Source of the DNA: BOG-908 sp963692875
Lineage (GTDB): Bacteria > Pseudomonadota > Alphaproteobacteria > Acetobacterales > Acetobacteraceae
DNA: 64,000 bases
Direction of reading: 5' to 3'
NCBI GenBank assembly: GCA_965198755.1
Contig: OZ240673.1
Coordinates: 744,001-808,000 of the forward strand
Part shown: positions 51,248-59,400 of the stretch, one piece after another
How positions within the stretch are numbered: the first letter of the stretch is position 1
How the letters are laid out: each line of letters begins with the position of its first letter
Translations under genes and position numbers: made by a program
Notes under the pieces: model-generated
Database searches by the model: none
What the model was told of the DNA's origin: nothing
The model's input: only the letters and a program-made list of their open reading frames with translations

Positions 51248-52204
51248 CTGCTGAGCGGTGCTCGCATCCTGGTGACCGGCGGCTCCGGTTTTGTTGGCCA
51301 GCACCTGCTTCCCTGCCTTGCAGAGTCTTTTCCCCTTTCTGTCGTCGTGCCGGCCGCCTTCGACATCTGCAACCAGGCCGCGGTCGAGGCCGCGATCAGC
51401 GCCGATCCGCCGGCGGCGTGCGTGCACTTGGCCGCCGTCTCTGCCATTCCCGCGGCGCGGGCGAACCCGGACCTGGCGTGGCAGGTCAACCTGCACGGCA
51501 CGCTGTTCCTGGCGCGTGCGTTGCTCCGCTGGGCCCCGGAAGCCGTGCTGCTGTTCGCCTCCACCGCGGACGCCTACGGGGCGAGCTTCCGGGGCGGAGC
51601 GCCGGTCACGGAGGCGACTGCCCTTGCGCCGATGAACACCTACGCCGCCACAAAAGCGGCCGCGGACCTGGCGCTGGGGGCTATGACAGGGGAGGGCTTG
51701 CGCGTGGTGCGCGTGCGGCCGTTCAACCACACGGGGCCCGCGCAATCGGACGCCTTCGTGGTTGCGTCGTTCGCCCGGCAGGTGGCGCGAATCCAGGCCG
51801 GCTTGCAGGCACCGGTGATCGAGGTTGGGGCGCTCGATGCACAGCGGGACTTCCTAGACGTGCGCGACGTGTGCCGGGCCTACGCGCTGTGCCTGCAACA
51901 TGCGGAGTCGTTGCCGCAGGACTGCGTGTTGAACATCGCATCCGGCTCGTCGCGACGGATCGGAGATGTTCTCGAAACGCTCATGCGGCTTGCCGGTGTG
52001 TCGGCAGAGATCCGCACCGGCGCCGGGCGGCTGCGGCCGTCCGACATACCTCTGGCGCGTGGCGACGCATCCAGGGCGCACTCGCTGATAGGATGGCAGC
52101 CGGAGATCGCCTGGCAGCAGACGTTGGAAGACGTTCTGGTGTTCTGGCGCGCTCACGCGTCAGAGGCGGTGGAGCAGAGTAGGCCGGGCGCGGTTTTCTT
52201 TTGA
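51248..52204 (+). CDS. rmd: GDP-6-deoxy-D-lyxo-4-hexulose reductase (RMD-like)
   Basis: About 318 residues. It is an SDR-family reductase with VTGGSGFVGQHLL, HLAAVSAIPAARA, MNTYAATKAAADLA (YxxxK), VRPFNHTGPAQSDAFVVASFARQVARI and VGALDAQRDFLDVRDVCRAY. This suite is typical of RMD, which reduces the gmd product to GDP-D-rhamnose. The N-terminus is odd: the only standard start (GTG 51272) would lose the first Rossmann strand ARILV, whereas CTG 51248 has AAAGG eight bases upstream and keeps LLSGARILVTGG. I annotate CTG 51248 tentatively. Whether the sugar is D-rhamnose or related is inference. Confidence 0.72.
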   Translation: MLSGARILVTGGSGFVGQHLLPCLAESFPLSVVVPAAFDICNQAAVEAAISADPPAACVHLAAVSAIPAARANPDLAWQVNLHGTLFLARALLRWAPEAVLLFASTADAYGASFRGGAPVTEATALAPMNTYAATKAAADLALGAMTGEGLRVVRVRPFNHTGPAQSDAFVVASFARQVARIQAGLQAPVIEVGALDAQRDFLDVRDVCRAYALCLQHAESLPQDCVLNIASGSSRRIGDVLETLMRLAGVSAEIRTGAGRLRPSDIPLARGDASRAHSLIGWQPEIAWQQTLEDVLVFWRAHASEAVEQSRPGAVFF

Positions 52205-52212
52205 GGCCGGCA

Positions 52213-52372
52213 GAAAGCAAGAAGTCCTTTTTTGAAAAAAAGGACCAAAAAACTTTTGCTCCCTGGCATTTGCAGCAGCTGGCGTCCCCCGAGCAAACAC
52301 GCGTGCTGAGAGTGCGGGCGAAAAACAGACCTTTTTGCTTTTTCTGAAGAGAAAAGATATTGGTCGCTTCCG
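52213..52372. repeat. Palindromic element, copy 24 (second centre type)
   Basis: AAAGCAAGAAGTCC...GGACC, AAAAAACTTTTGCTCCCTGGCATTTGCAGCAGCTGG, CGAGCAAACACGCGTGCTGAG, then a drifted right arm CTTTTTGCTTTTTCTGAAGAGAAAAGA. Its centre matches copy 22. It starts 9 bases after the rmd stop. Confidence 0.85.
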
Positions 52373-52465
52373 CATTGGTGATCCGAGTTTCGAGCGAGGA
52401 TCACTCGCGTCAAAAGCGCCGTCGCCAAGCGACTGCACTATCCGGCTTTCTTCGATGTCAGCGTT

Positions 52466-52549
52466 TCGTTTGGCTGGCCGGCCTGCTCAAGGCTCGCGAA
52501 GCGACCGCCAAAGGCGGCTCGGCCTTGAACAGGCCGGCCAGCCAAACGA
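52466..52549. repeat. 84-base long inverted repeat between convergent genes
   Basis: Arms TCGTTTGGCTGGCCGGCCTG (52466-52485) and its exact reverse complement (52530-52549); inside, TCAAGGC pairs with GCCTTGA, and a small CCGCC/GGCGG hairpin sits at the tip. It is unrelated to the common element. It lies about 105 bases from the end of the gspC-like gene and could act as a terminator or be a transposon remnant. The rest of 52373-52653 shows no gene. Confidence 0.7.
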
Positions 52550-52653
52550 CAATCGCGGGTCGAAGGTAGCCTCCGCGCCGTTCAGGAAAGACGCACCGGG
52601 CACGCTAAGAAGTTTCCAAAAACAACCGCCAAACCCTTGCAATCCGCCACAGC

Positions 52654-53244
52654 TCACCGAGCCGCACGAGGCAAATGCGCCATCATCTGCGTCATCGATG
52701 GCGGTTGCGGCACCGGCAGGTTCGGTGGCCGCTGCAGGCGAAACTGGTTGAGCAGACCAGGCCCGGAGAAGACCGGCGTCAACACCGTACGTTTGTTTGC
52801 GTCGAACGCCAGGCTCACGAGTTCGGTGCCGTGCGGACCCTCAACCTTCACCGCAGATGGCATGATGGCAAGAATCCTGTAATCACCGACCTGGTCGCCG
52901 ATTCCGGTAATCCGTGGCTTGCCGTCGCCTTCAAAGATCGCGTGTCGCTGCACGCCGGTGATCATGATGCCGGACAGCCGCGGCAGGTCGTCCGTGCCGG
53001 CGGCGGTTCCTGCCTTTACGGCCGGGGGCCTGCGGCTGATCGAAAACAGCGGGCGGGCGAGTATGGCGGCGGCCTCCTGGCCAGGGTTGGCGCCCCGTGC
53101 GGCCGCAGGCTGCACCGCGCCGCCGAGCTGGCTTGGGTGCATCGGCTGCACCTGCGGCGCCGGATGGGGAAGCAGCCATTCCAGCCCGAGTGCCGCGCAG
53201 AAAACCACGATGGCGGCACGCAGCGGGACACTGGCGGCAAACAT
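52654..53244 (-). CDS. type II secretion GspC/GspN-like periplasmic protein
   Basis: About 196 residues: an N-terminal membrane helix (LRAAIVVFCAALGLEWLL), a Pro/Ala linker, and a periplasmic homology region (AAAILARPLFSISRRPP, LPRLSGIMITGVQRHAIFEGDG, IGDQVGDYRILAI, VEVEGPHG-like VKVEGPHGTELVSLAFD). This resembles GspC-type inner-membrane subunits or small relatives of GspN. It lacks a PDZ domain. Start MFAASVPLRAA is chosen as the first Met before the helix. The gspG gene lies 13 kb away, so the secretion genes are scattered. Confidence 0.6.
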   Translation of the reverse strand: MFAASVPLRAAIVVFCAALGLEWLLPHPAPQVQPMHPSQLGGAVQPAAARGANPGQEAAAILARPLFSISRRPPAVKAGTAAGTDDLPRLSGIMITGVQRHAIFEGDGKPRITGIGDQVGDYRILAIMPSAVKVEGPHGTELVSLAFDANKRTVLTPVFSGPGLLNQFRLQRPPNLPVPQPPSMTQMMAHLPRAAR

Positions 53245-53521
53245 GCGGGAAATATGGCCTAAGCGGGGAAGTTTGGAAATGGATGGGCACCCAGACCGTG
53301 TGGCACCGCGCGTTGTGCTGTGCAGCGTAGAAGAAGGTTTGGCTGCGCAATCCGGCGAACTCACAACGTCTCACAAGAATGTCATACATCCGGTCAGTTA
53401 CCTTGATCGTTCCTTAACCGGCCCCACCCTGCCGTCTGGGGTGGCTAGGACTGTTTCCCTCGTCGGCTGCGGGCATTTCCAGCGCAGCATTTTCTAAGCA
53501 ACACAAGCAGGAGCGTCGTCC

Positions 53522-54424
53522 ATGACAGAAAACCCGGCCGGTGACGGCACCGACAGCAAGCGGATGCTCGGCCGCATGGGGCTCAGTGCCCTGGCAATGG
53601 GCGCGATCTCGGCCGTCGGCACCAAGACAGCGCAGGCTGCAACCGCAGCAACCTACGCTGATGCCGACATCCTGAACTTCGCGTTGAACCTCGAGTACCT
53701 CGAGGCAGAATATTACCTACGCGCCGTGACGGGCTCGGGCTTGACGAGTTCGATGACCGGCGTCTCGTCGAACCAGGTGATCGCGCCGAGCACGACGCTG
53801 GTGCCGTTCCAGAACACCGCCATTGCCTACTGGGCCCAGCGCATCGCCAACGACGAGCTGACTCACGTGAACTTCCTTCGCCTCGGTCTTGGCAGCGCTG
53901 CCGTCCCCGAGCCCACGATCGACCTCGTCAACAGCTTCACCACGCTGGCCGTGGCAGCGGGTCTCATCCCTGCCGGGCAGACGTTCAACCCCTTCGAGTC
54001 CGAGATCAACTTCCTGATCGGCGCCTACATCTTTGAAGACGTCGGCGTCACGGCCTACGCAGGTGCTGCCAACAAGCTGACCATGGCCGCCAACATCTCC
54101 TACAGCGCCAGCATCCTGGCCGTGGAAGCCGAGCATGCCGGCTGCATCCGTTCGTATTTGGCCGGACAGGGCGGCGGCAAAGTCACCAACGCCATCTCCG
54201 CACTTCGTCAGAAACTGTCGGGTGTGACCGACAAGGGCACCGACTTGTCGGGCGAGACTCCGCCCGGCAATCCGTTCAATTTCGCCAACACCGACTACAA
54301 CGGCCAGGTCTACCGCCGCACGCCTGCAGAGGTCCTCAACGTCGTGTTCGGCAAGCCAGGGACGGGCGTCACCAAGGGGCTGTTCTTCCCGAACGGCGTG
54401 AGCGGCTACTTCGCCACCAGCTGA
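53522..54424 (+). CDS. ferritin-like domain protein, Tat-type signal (KR variant)
   Basis: A 300-residue ferritin-like protein of the kind related to plant desiccation protein PCC13-62. A Lys-Arg export signal (DSKRMLGRMGLSALAMGAISAVG) precedes ILNFALNLEYLEAEYYLRAV and IANDELTHVNFLRLGLG, which supply likely metal-ligand Glu and His residues, and INFLIGAYIFEDVGVTAYAG, ILAVEAEHAGCIRSYLAG. Probably periplasmic; enzymatic role unknown. A paralogue follows 48 bases on. The presumed ribosome site is weak (GGAGCG). Confidence 0.75.
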   Translation: MTENPAGDGTDSKRMLGRMGLSALAMGAISAVGTKTAQAATAATYADADILNFALNLEYLEAEYYLRAVTGSGLTSSMTGVSSNQVIAPSTTLVPFQNTAIAYWAQRIANDELTHVNFLRLGLGSAAVPEPTIDLVNSFTTLAVAAGLIPAGQTFNPFESEINFLIGAYIFEDVGVTAYAGAANKLTMAANISYSASILAVEAEHAGCIRSYLAGQGGGKVTNAISALRQKLSGVTDKGTDLSGETPPGNPFNFANTDYNGQVYRRTPAEVLNVVFGKPGTGVTKGLFFPNGVSGYFATS

Positions 54425-54472
54425 TCCCCGAACCTCATCAAAGCCGCCGTCCAAAGTTCAGGAGAGAGTTCC

Positions 54473-55402
54473 ATGCTATCCAACCCGTTCACCAAGATAC
54501 TTCAGGAGGGCGTCGACCGTCGCCGCTTCCTGCGCCGCGCCGGCGGGATCGGCGCTGCCACGATGCTGTCCGGTATTGCCGGCAACGCGCTGACGTCCAC
54601 GCCGGCACGCGCCGCGAGCACGCTGACCGACGCCGACATCTTCAACTTCGCGCTGAACTTCGAGTATCTCGGCTCGCAGTACTACCTGGCAGCTCTCGGC
54701 ACGTCGCTGCCCGCCAGCTTGACGGGCACGAACCCCGGCAAGGTGGTCAAGGCCGCCAACACCGCCGTGCCGTTCACCGACAGCCCGACCGGCTATTTCG
54801 CGCAGCAATTGGCCAACGACGAGGTTGGCCACGTGTCGGTGATCCGCGAGGTGCTGGGTTCCAGCGCGATCGCACAGCCCGAGATCGACCTGCAGAACAG
54901 CTGGACTTCGCTGGCCATGGCGGCCGGCCTGATCGTTCCGGGGCAAACCTTCAACCCGTTCGCGAGCGAGATCGACTTCCTGCTCGGCGCTTACGTGCTT
55001 GAAGACGTTTGCGTGACGGCGCTCACCGGCGCTGCCCACCTGATCAGCAGCCCGACCAACCTCGCCTACGCTGCCAGCATTCTCGGCACCGAAGGCTACC
55101 AGGTCGGCATGATCCGCTCGCAGCTTTCCGCCTACGGCGCCGGTTCGGTCACCGATGCCATCTCCAACCTGCGCTCGAAGTTGACCAACGCCATCAATCC
55201 TACGGCCGGCGTCGACGACAACGGCACGGATTACACCAACACTGCAGGCGGCCGGAACCCCTACAACTTCACGAACGTCGACGTGAACGCGCAGGCGTTC
55301 CGCAGGACGCCTCAGGAAGTATTGGCGATCGCTTACGGCGGCGGCACGACGGGCGGCGGCTTCTTCCCGAGCGGCGTCAACGGCACCGTCAAGTCTGCCT
55401 GA
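54473..55402 (+). CDS. ferritin-like domain protein, classical Tat signal
   Basis: A 309-residue paralogue of the previous gene, with about the same metal-binding helices (FNFALNFEYLGSQYYLAAL, QLANDEVGHVSVIREVLG, IDFLLGAYVLEDVCVTALTG, SILGTEGYQVGMIRSQL). The N-terminus DRRRFLRRAGGIGAATML is a textbook twin-arginine signal. The first His/Glu pair of the upstream copy is partly kept. AGGAGAG at 54460-54466 sets the start. The tatB-tatC genes are 21 kb away. It is followed by palindromic copy 25. Confidence 0.8.
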   Translation: MLSNPFTKILQEGVDRRRFLRRAGGIGAATMLSGIAGNALTSTPARAASTLTDADIFNFALNFEYLGSQYYLAALGTSLPASLTGTNPGKVVKAANTAVPFTDSPTGYFAQQLANDEVGHVSVIREVLGSSAIAQPEIDLQNSWTSLAMAAGLIVPGQTFNPFASEIDFLLGAYVLEDVCVTALTGAAHLISSPTNLAYAASILGTEGYQVGMIRSQLSAYGAGSVTDAISNLRSKLTNAINPTAGVDDNGTDYTNTAGGRNPYNFTNVDVNAQAFRRTPQEVLAIAYGGGTTGGGFFPSGVNGTVKSA

Positions 55403-55449
55403 TACTCGGTGGGAGGAGCGCGCTTGCTCCTCCCACTTTCTTGACCAGA

Positions 55450-55584
55450 GAAAGCAAGCGGTTCTTTTTTGAAAAAAAAACCAAAAAACTTTTGGTTCCG
55501 TGAGCGCGCGTTGCGCGAGAGTCGGCGATAGCGCTAACAAAAGCTTTTTGCTTCTTTTTCTCGAAAAAGAAGCGCTTGCTTCCT
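55450..55584. repeat. Palindromic element, copy 25 (full)
   Basis: AAAGCAAGCGGTTC, hairpin with one arm run-on (AAAAAAAAACC), AAAAAACTTTTGGTTCCGTGAGCGCGCG, then GGCGATAGCGCTAACAAAAGCTTTTTGCTTC/GAAGCGCTTGCTTCC. Centre slightly drifted. It lies between convergent genes. Confidence 0.88.
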
Positions 55585-55588
55585 CCTC

Positions 55589-56446
55589 TCAGCGCCCAGG
55601 TCGCAACCGCCGCAACGGCGCCGTAAGCCGCCACGAGGTGCTCGCAAGAACCGCCGCAAGACGAGCAATCGCAGCATCGCGCTCGCGACGCGCGTCGTCA
55701 CGCTCGCGGCGGATACCCACTAGAGCCTCGCGGTCGTAATAAGGGTGCTCGTTGTAGGAGTCGACAACTCCGCCGGGAAACTCCAGGCCGGACTTGGCGA
55801 GCGCAAGCGGAAACACCGTGCGCATGGTGGCGCGCAAGCCTGAAGTAGCCGACGATGGTGCCAGAAGCAGCTTGTTCGGCACCAGTGCCACCGGTTGAAG
55901 CTTGCCGCCCTCGGCAAGGTAGCGCACCAGGCCGGTAATCACCCCAGTCCAGTGCGTGCTCAGTATGTCGTCCAGCGCGGCGATTCCCTGGCCGGTGAGT
56001 GTCTTCTCGGCAAGCCATAGGTCGTTGGCAGTCGCCTCTGCAGTGTGGCCGCCGTCGATGGAGACGAAGCGGAACCGGCGCTGCAGGAAGTCGGGTGTCT
56101 GCAGGTCCAGGCTGGACTCCTGGACGATGTCGATACGGGCACCCGGGGCGTAGCGCGCCGCGTTGGCCTCGAAGGCGGCGCGGTCGCCCAGGCCGGAGCG
56201 GTCGACGTTCTTGTCCTGGTCGCCGAACACGTCCACCGCCACCGCGGTTTCGCCCGCTGCCGCGGCGTTGGCGAGGATGAGGAACAGGCGGCCGTGGTGG
56301 ACGCCGATCTCGCAGACGTCGCCGGACACGCCCTGGGCGGACTGCGCCAGCAGCAACGTCGCGATCATCGTGGCGGTGGTGGGCGAGAGCCAGCCTTCGA
56401 CGTTGCCGATGCCGCCTTCCAGGTAGGCCGACAGGGCGAGCGTCAT
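55589..56446 (-). CDS. class I SAM-dependent methyltransferase
   Basis: A 285-residue protein with a Rossmann-type methyltransferase core (DVCEIGVHHGRLFLILANAAAAGETAVAVDVF, RFVSIDGGHTAEATANDLWLAEKTLTGQGIAALDD). It resembles the Methyltransf_24 type found in surface-sugar loci. A charged helix (RRERDDARRERDAAIARLAAVLA) leads to STSWRLTAPLRRLRPGR, a tail also found in the giant protein next to it. Its ATG overlaps the giant gene stop by four bases (ATGA), so the two are coupled. Confidence 0.75.
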   Translation of the reverse strand: MTLALSAYLEGGIGNVEGWLSPTTATMIATLLLAQSAQGVSGDVCEIGVHHGRLFLILANAAAAGETAVAVDVFGDQDKNVDRSGLGDRAAFEANAARYAPGARIDIVQESSLDLQTPDFLQRRFRFVSIDGGHTAEATANDLWLAEKTLTGQGIAALDDILSTHWTGVITGLVRYLAEGGKLQPVALVPNKLLLAPSSATSGLRATMRTVFPLALAKSGLEFPGGVVDSYNEHPYYDREALVGIRRERDDARRERDAAIARLAAVLASTSWRLTAPLRRLRPGR

Positions 56447-59400
56447 GCGGGGCGCCTCGCGTTGGCGGCCAGGCCGCGCAGCAAGCCGGCGGTCCGCGCG
56501 CCCACCGTCTCCCACTGGCGGTCGCGCAACCAGGCGGACGCGGCACGGCGGGTCTGCGCGCGCGCGTCCTGGTCGGACAGCAGCGCGTCCAGCCCGGCGG
56601 CGATCTGCGCAGGCGCTGCCCCGGGCAGGCGCCAGACGGCGTCGCCGGCCTCGTCGAAGAAGCTGATCGGCGTCACCGCAACGCAGGGTCCTGCGCTCAG
56701 CGCCATGCGCATCGCCCCACTGGCCCCCTCCTTGGACTCCGGATAGGGCAGCACGATGGCGTCGCAGCGCCCCAGGCGCCAGCGGACCTCCTGGAAGGGC
56801 AGGTAGTCGGTGATTAGGTCCACCGCGTCGTCCAGGCCGGCCTCGCGGATGGCGGCACGGACCCGGGCGGCTTCGGCGTGCGAGTCCTGGGTCTCGTAGT
56901 CGGCGTTGACCAGGCGCAGGCGCAATTTGGGCCAGCGAGCGCGCAGCAGCGCCGCAGCCTGCACCAGCGCGGGAATGCCCTTGCCGGGAAGCAGGAAGCC
57001 ACAGCAGCCGATGGTGACGGCGTCGGATGGCAGCAGGGTGCGTTCCGGCTTCATTGGGCCCGGTTCGGGGCCGCCATGCGGGATCATCGTCACGTTGTCC
57101 TGCAGGCCGAGGCCGCGCAGGCGTTCGACGTCGGCCAACGTGTGGACGACGACCCGGGCGCACAGCAGCAGACCCTCGACGGCGCGGTCGCACTCGCCGG
57201 TCTCCATCTCCGGCAGGCTGGCGGTGTTGTGCAGAGTGACTGCGATCGGGCGGCCAGGGTCGGCGAGCGCCAGCAGGGTCTCGCCCAGCGTGCGCCAGGA
57301 CAGCAGGCCCGGCTGGTGCTGGATGAGCACCACGTCGGGGTCCTCGGCGGCCACGGCGTGGCGCAGCGCGTCGGGCGCGTCGGCACTCTGCACCGTCCAG
57401 GCGGGCCGCATGCGCAGTCCGCGGCGGGCGCTGGGGGCGGGGGCACGGCGGTCCGCCAGGACGGTGACGTCGATTGCCGGGTCGGCGCCGGCCATCGCCT
57501 CGATGAGAAAGCCTGCGTAGTCACCGACGCCGCAGCGCACGTCCCAGCTCGAGATCAGGCACAGCCGCAACGGGCCGGGAGATGGCCGTGCCAGCGCGTC
57601 CAGCGCGGCCGCGTCGATGCGGTTGACAAAGGCGGCGCGGCTGAAAGCATCGGCTGCCTGGGTGCGGGCACGCGCCGCGCGGGCGGTGGCCTCGGCGTGG
57701 TCGGTGAGCATCTCGCGCAGGGCGCTGGCGAGGTCGTCCACATCGGGTTCGGCCCAGAGCGACATGGCGCTGGCGACGTGGCTGCGGGAGATGGCCAGAC
57801 GGTAGGTCACCAGGCGGGCGTTGCTGGCATCGCAGAAATCCATGTGGCCGCCAAAGCCGGTGACGATGAGCGGCACGCCGGCCGCCATGGCCTCTGCGGC
57901 GGGCAGGTTGAAGCCCTCGCCGCGGGCGGGCAGCACGATTGCGTTCGCGGCGGCGAACAGCGCCAGCAGGCCAGCATCGTCGAGGTCCGCGTCCACCAGC
58001 TCGATGTAGGGCGCGTCGGGGTCGGCCTGCCGGAGGGCGGCGATCCAAGCAGCGGCGTCGTTGTGCGGGTTGGGGAAGGTCTTGATCACCAGGCGCACCG
58101 GGTCGGCGGCGCGGAACGCCCGAGCGTAGGCGGCGAGCAGCACGTCCACGCCCTTGCGCGGAAAGGCCGAGGACACGTGCAGGAAGGTGGTGCAGCCGCC
58201 CGGCTGGGCCGGAGTGGGGCCGGGCAGGCCAGCATAGGCGGAGAGGTCCGGGGCGAAGCCGACCGTGTGGACGGGACGCGAGACGCCCGAGTCGACCAGC
58301 GCCTTGGCGACGAAGCGCGACGGGGCGAGGACGGCGTGGAAATGCGCGTTCAGCACGTCCACGGTAGCAGGCGGAATGAGGGATTCCTCCCAGAACACGT
58401 AGGCGAGCCGGGCGTCAGCCGGCTCCTGCGGGACGTGCACCGGGTAGTGCTGGCTGATGACCACCACCGGGCCGCTCTCGTGCGCCGGCAGGCCGGCAAG
58501 GGACTGCACGGCGTCACGCTCTGCGTCCGGCAGTCTGCCCAGGTCGGTGGTGGGCTCGCCCTCGACTGGGGCGAGGCGGACGTGGCCGGGGCGAGCCGCT
58601 TCCAGCGCCAGCGCCACCGAGCGGTTGATGGCGGCCAGGCTGTAGCTGCCGCGGACGTGGCCGGACACGGTGAAGCGCAGGTTGCGGGCGTAGAGGCCTG
58701 CCGCCACCGTGTCCTGCGGCGGCGGGGCACCTGCGCGTGCCAGCGCCAGCGTCATCGTCGACATCTGCGCGGCGAGGTCGAAGCGCGCGAGGGCAGCGCG
58801 CTGGGCGCGGGCGATGGCGGCGCGCGCGGCCGGGTCGGCAGCGAGCTCGGCGAGGCGGGCGGCCACGTGGTCCGGGTCGCGCGCGGCGAGCATGCCGGCA
58901 CTCCCGCCAAGCGTGTAGGCGACCGCGCCGGCCGGCCAGGCCAGCACCGGCAGGCCGATGGCAGCGGCCTCGACCAGCGGCACGCCGAACCCCTCGTGCC
59001 GGCTGAGCGAGACGTAGAGGTCGGCGTCGCGGTAGTGGGCGGCCAGCTCCGCGTCGGTGACCAGGCCGGTGAGCGTGACTGCATCCTGCAGGCCGAGCGC
59101 TTCGATGCGGGTGTCGATGGCGCGCGCGTAGTCCGCGCCGACGCCGTCGCGGCGGCCGACCAGCTTCAGGCGGGACGGACCGGCATGCAGCGTCCGGAAC
59201 CTGGCGAACGCCTCGAGCAGGTCCGCCTGCGCCTTGCTGGCGATGACGCGGCCGACGAAGAGGAGCGTGAAGGGGTGGCCGGCGTCGCGCGGTGAAGCTT
59301 CCTCGCGTGCCTCGAGCGCGGGCAGGTCGAACAGCAGGGTGCAGGACTGCGCGTCCTCGAAGCCGGCAGCGCGGAGCTCCAGCACGTTGTAGTCGCTGTC

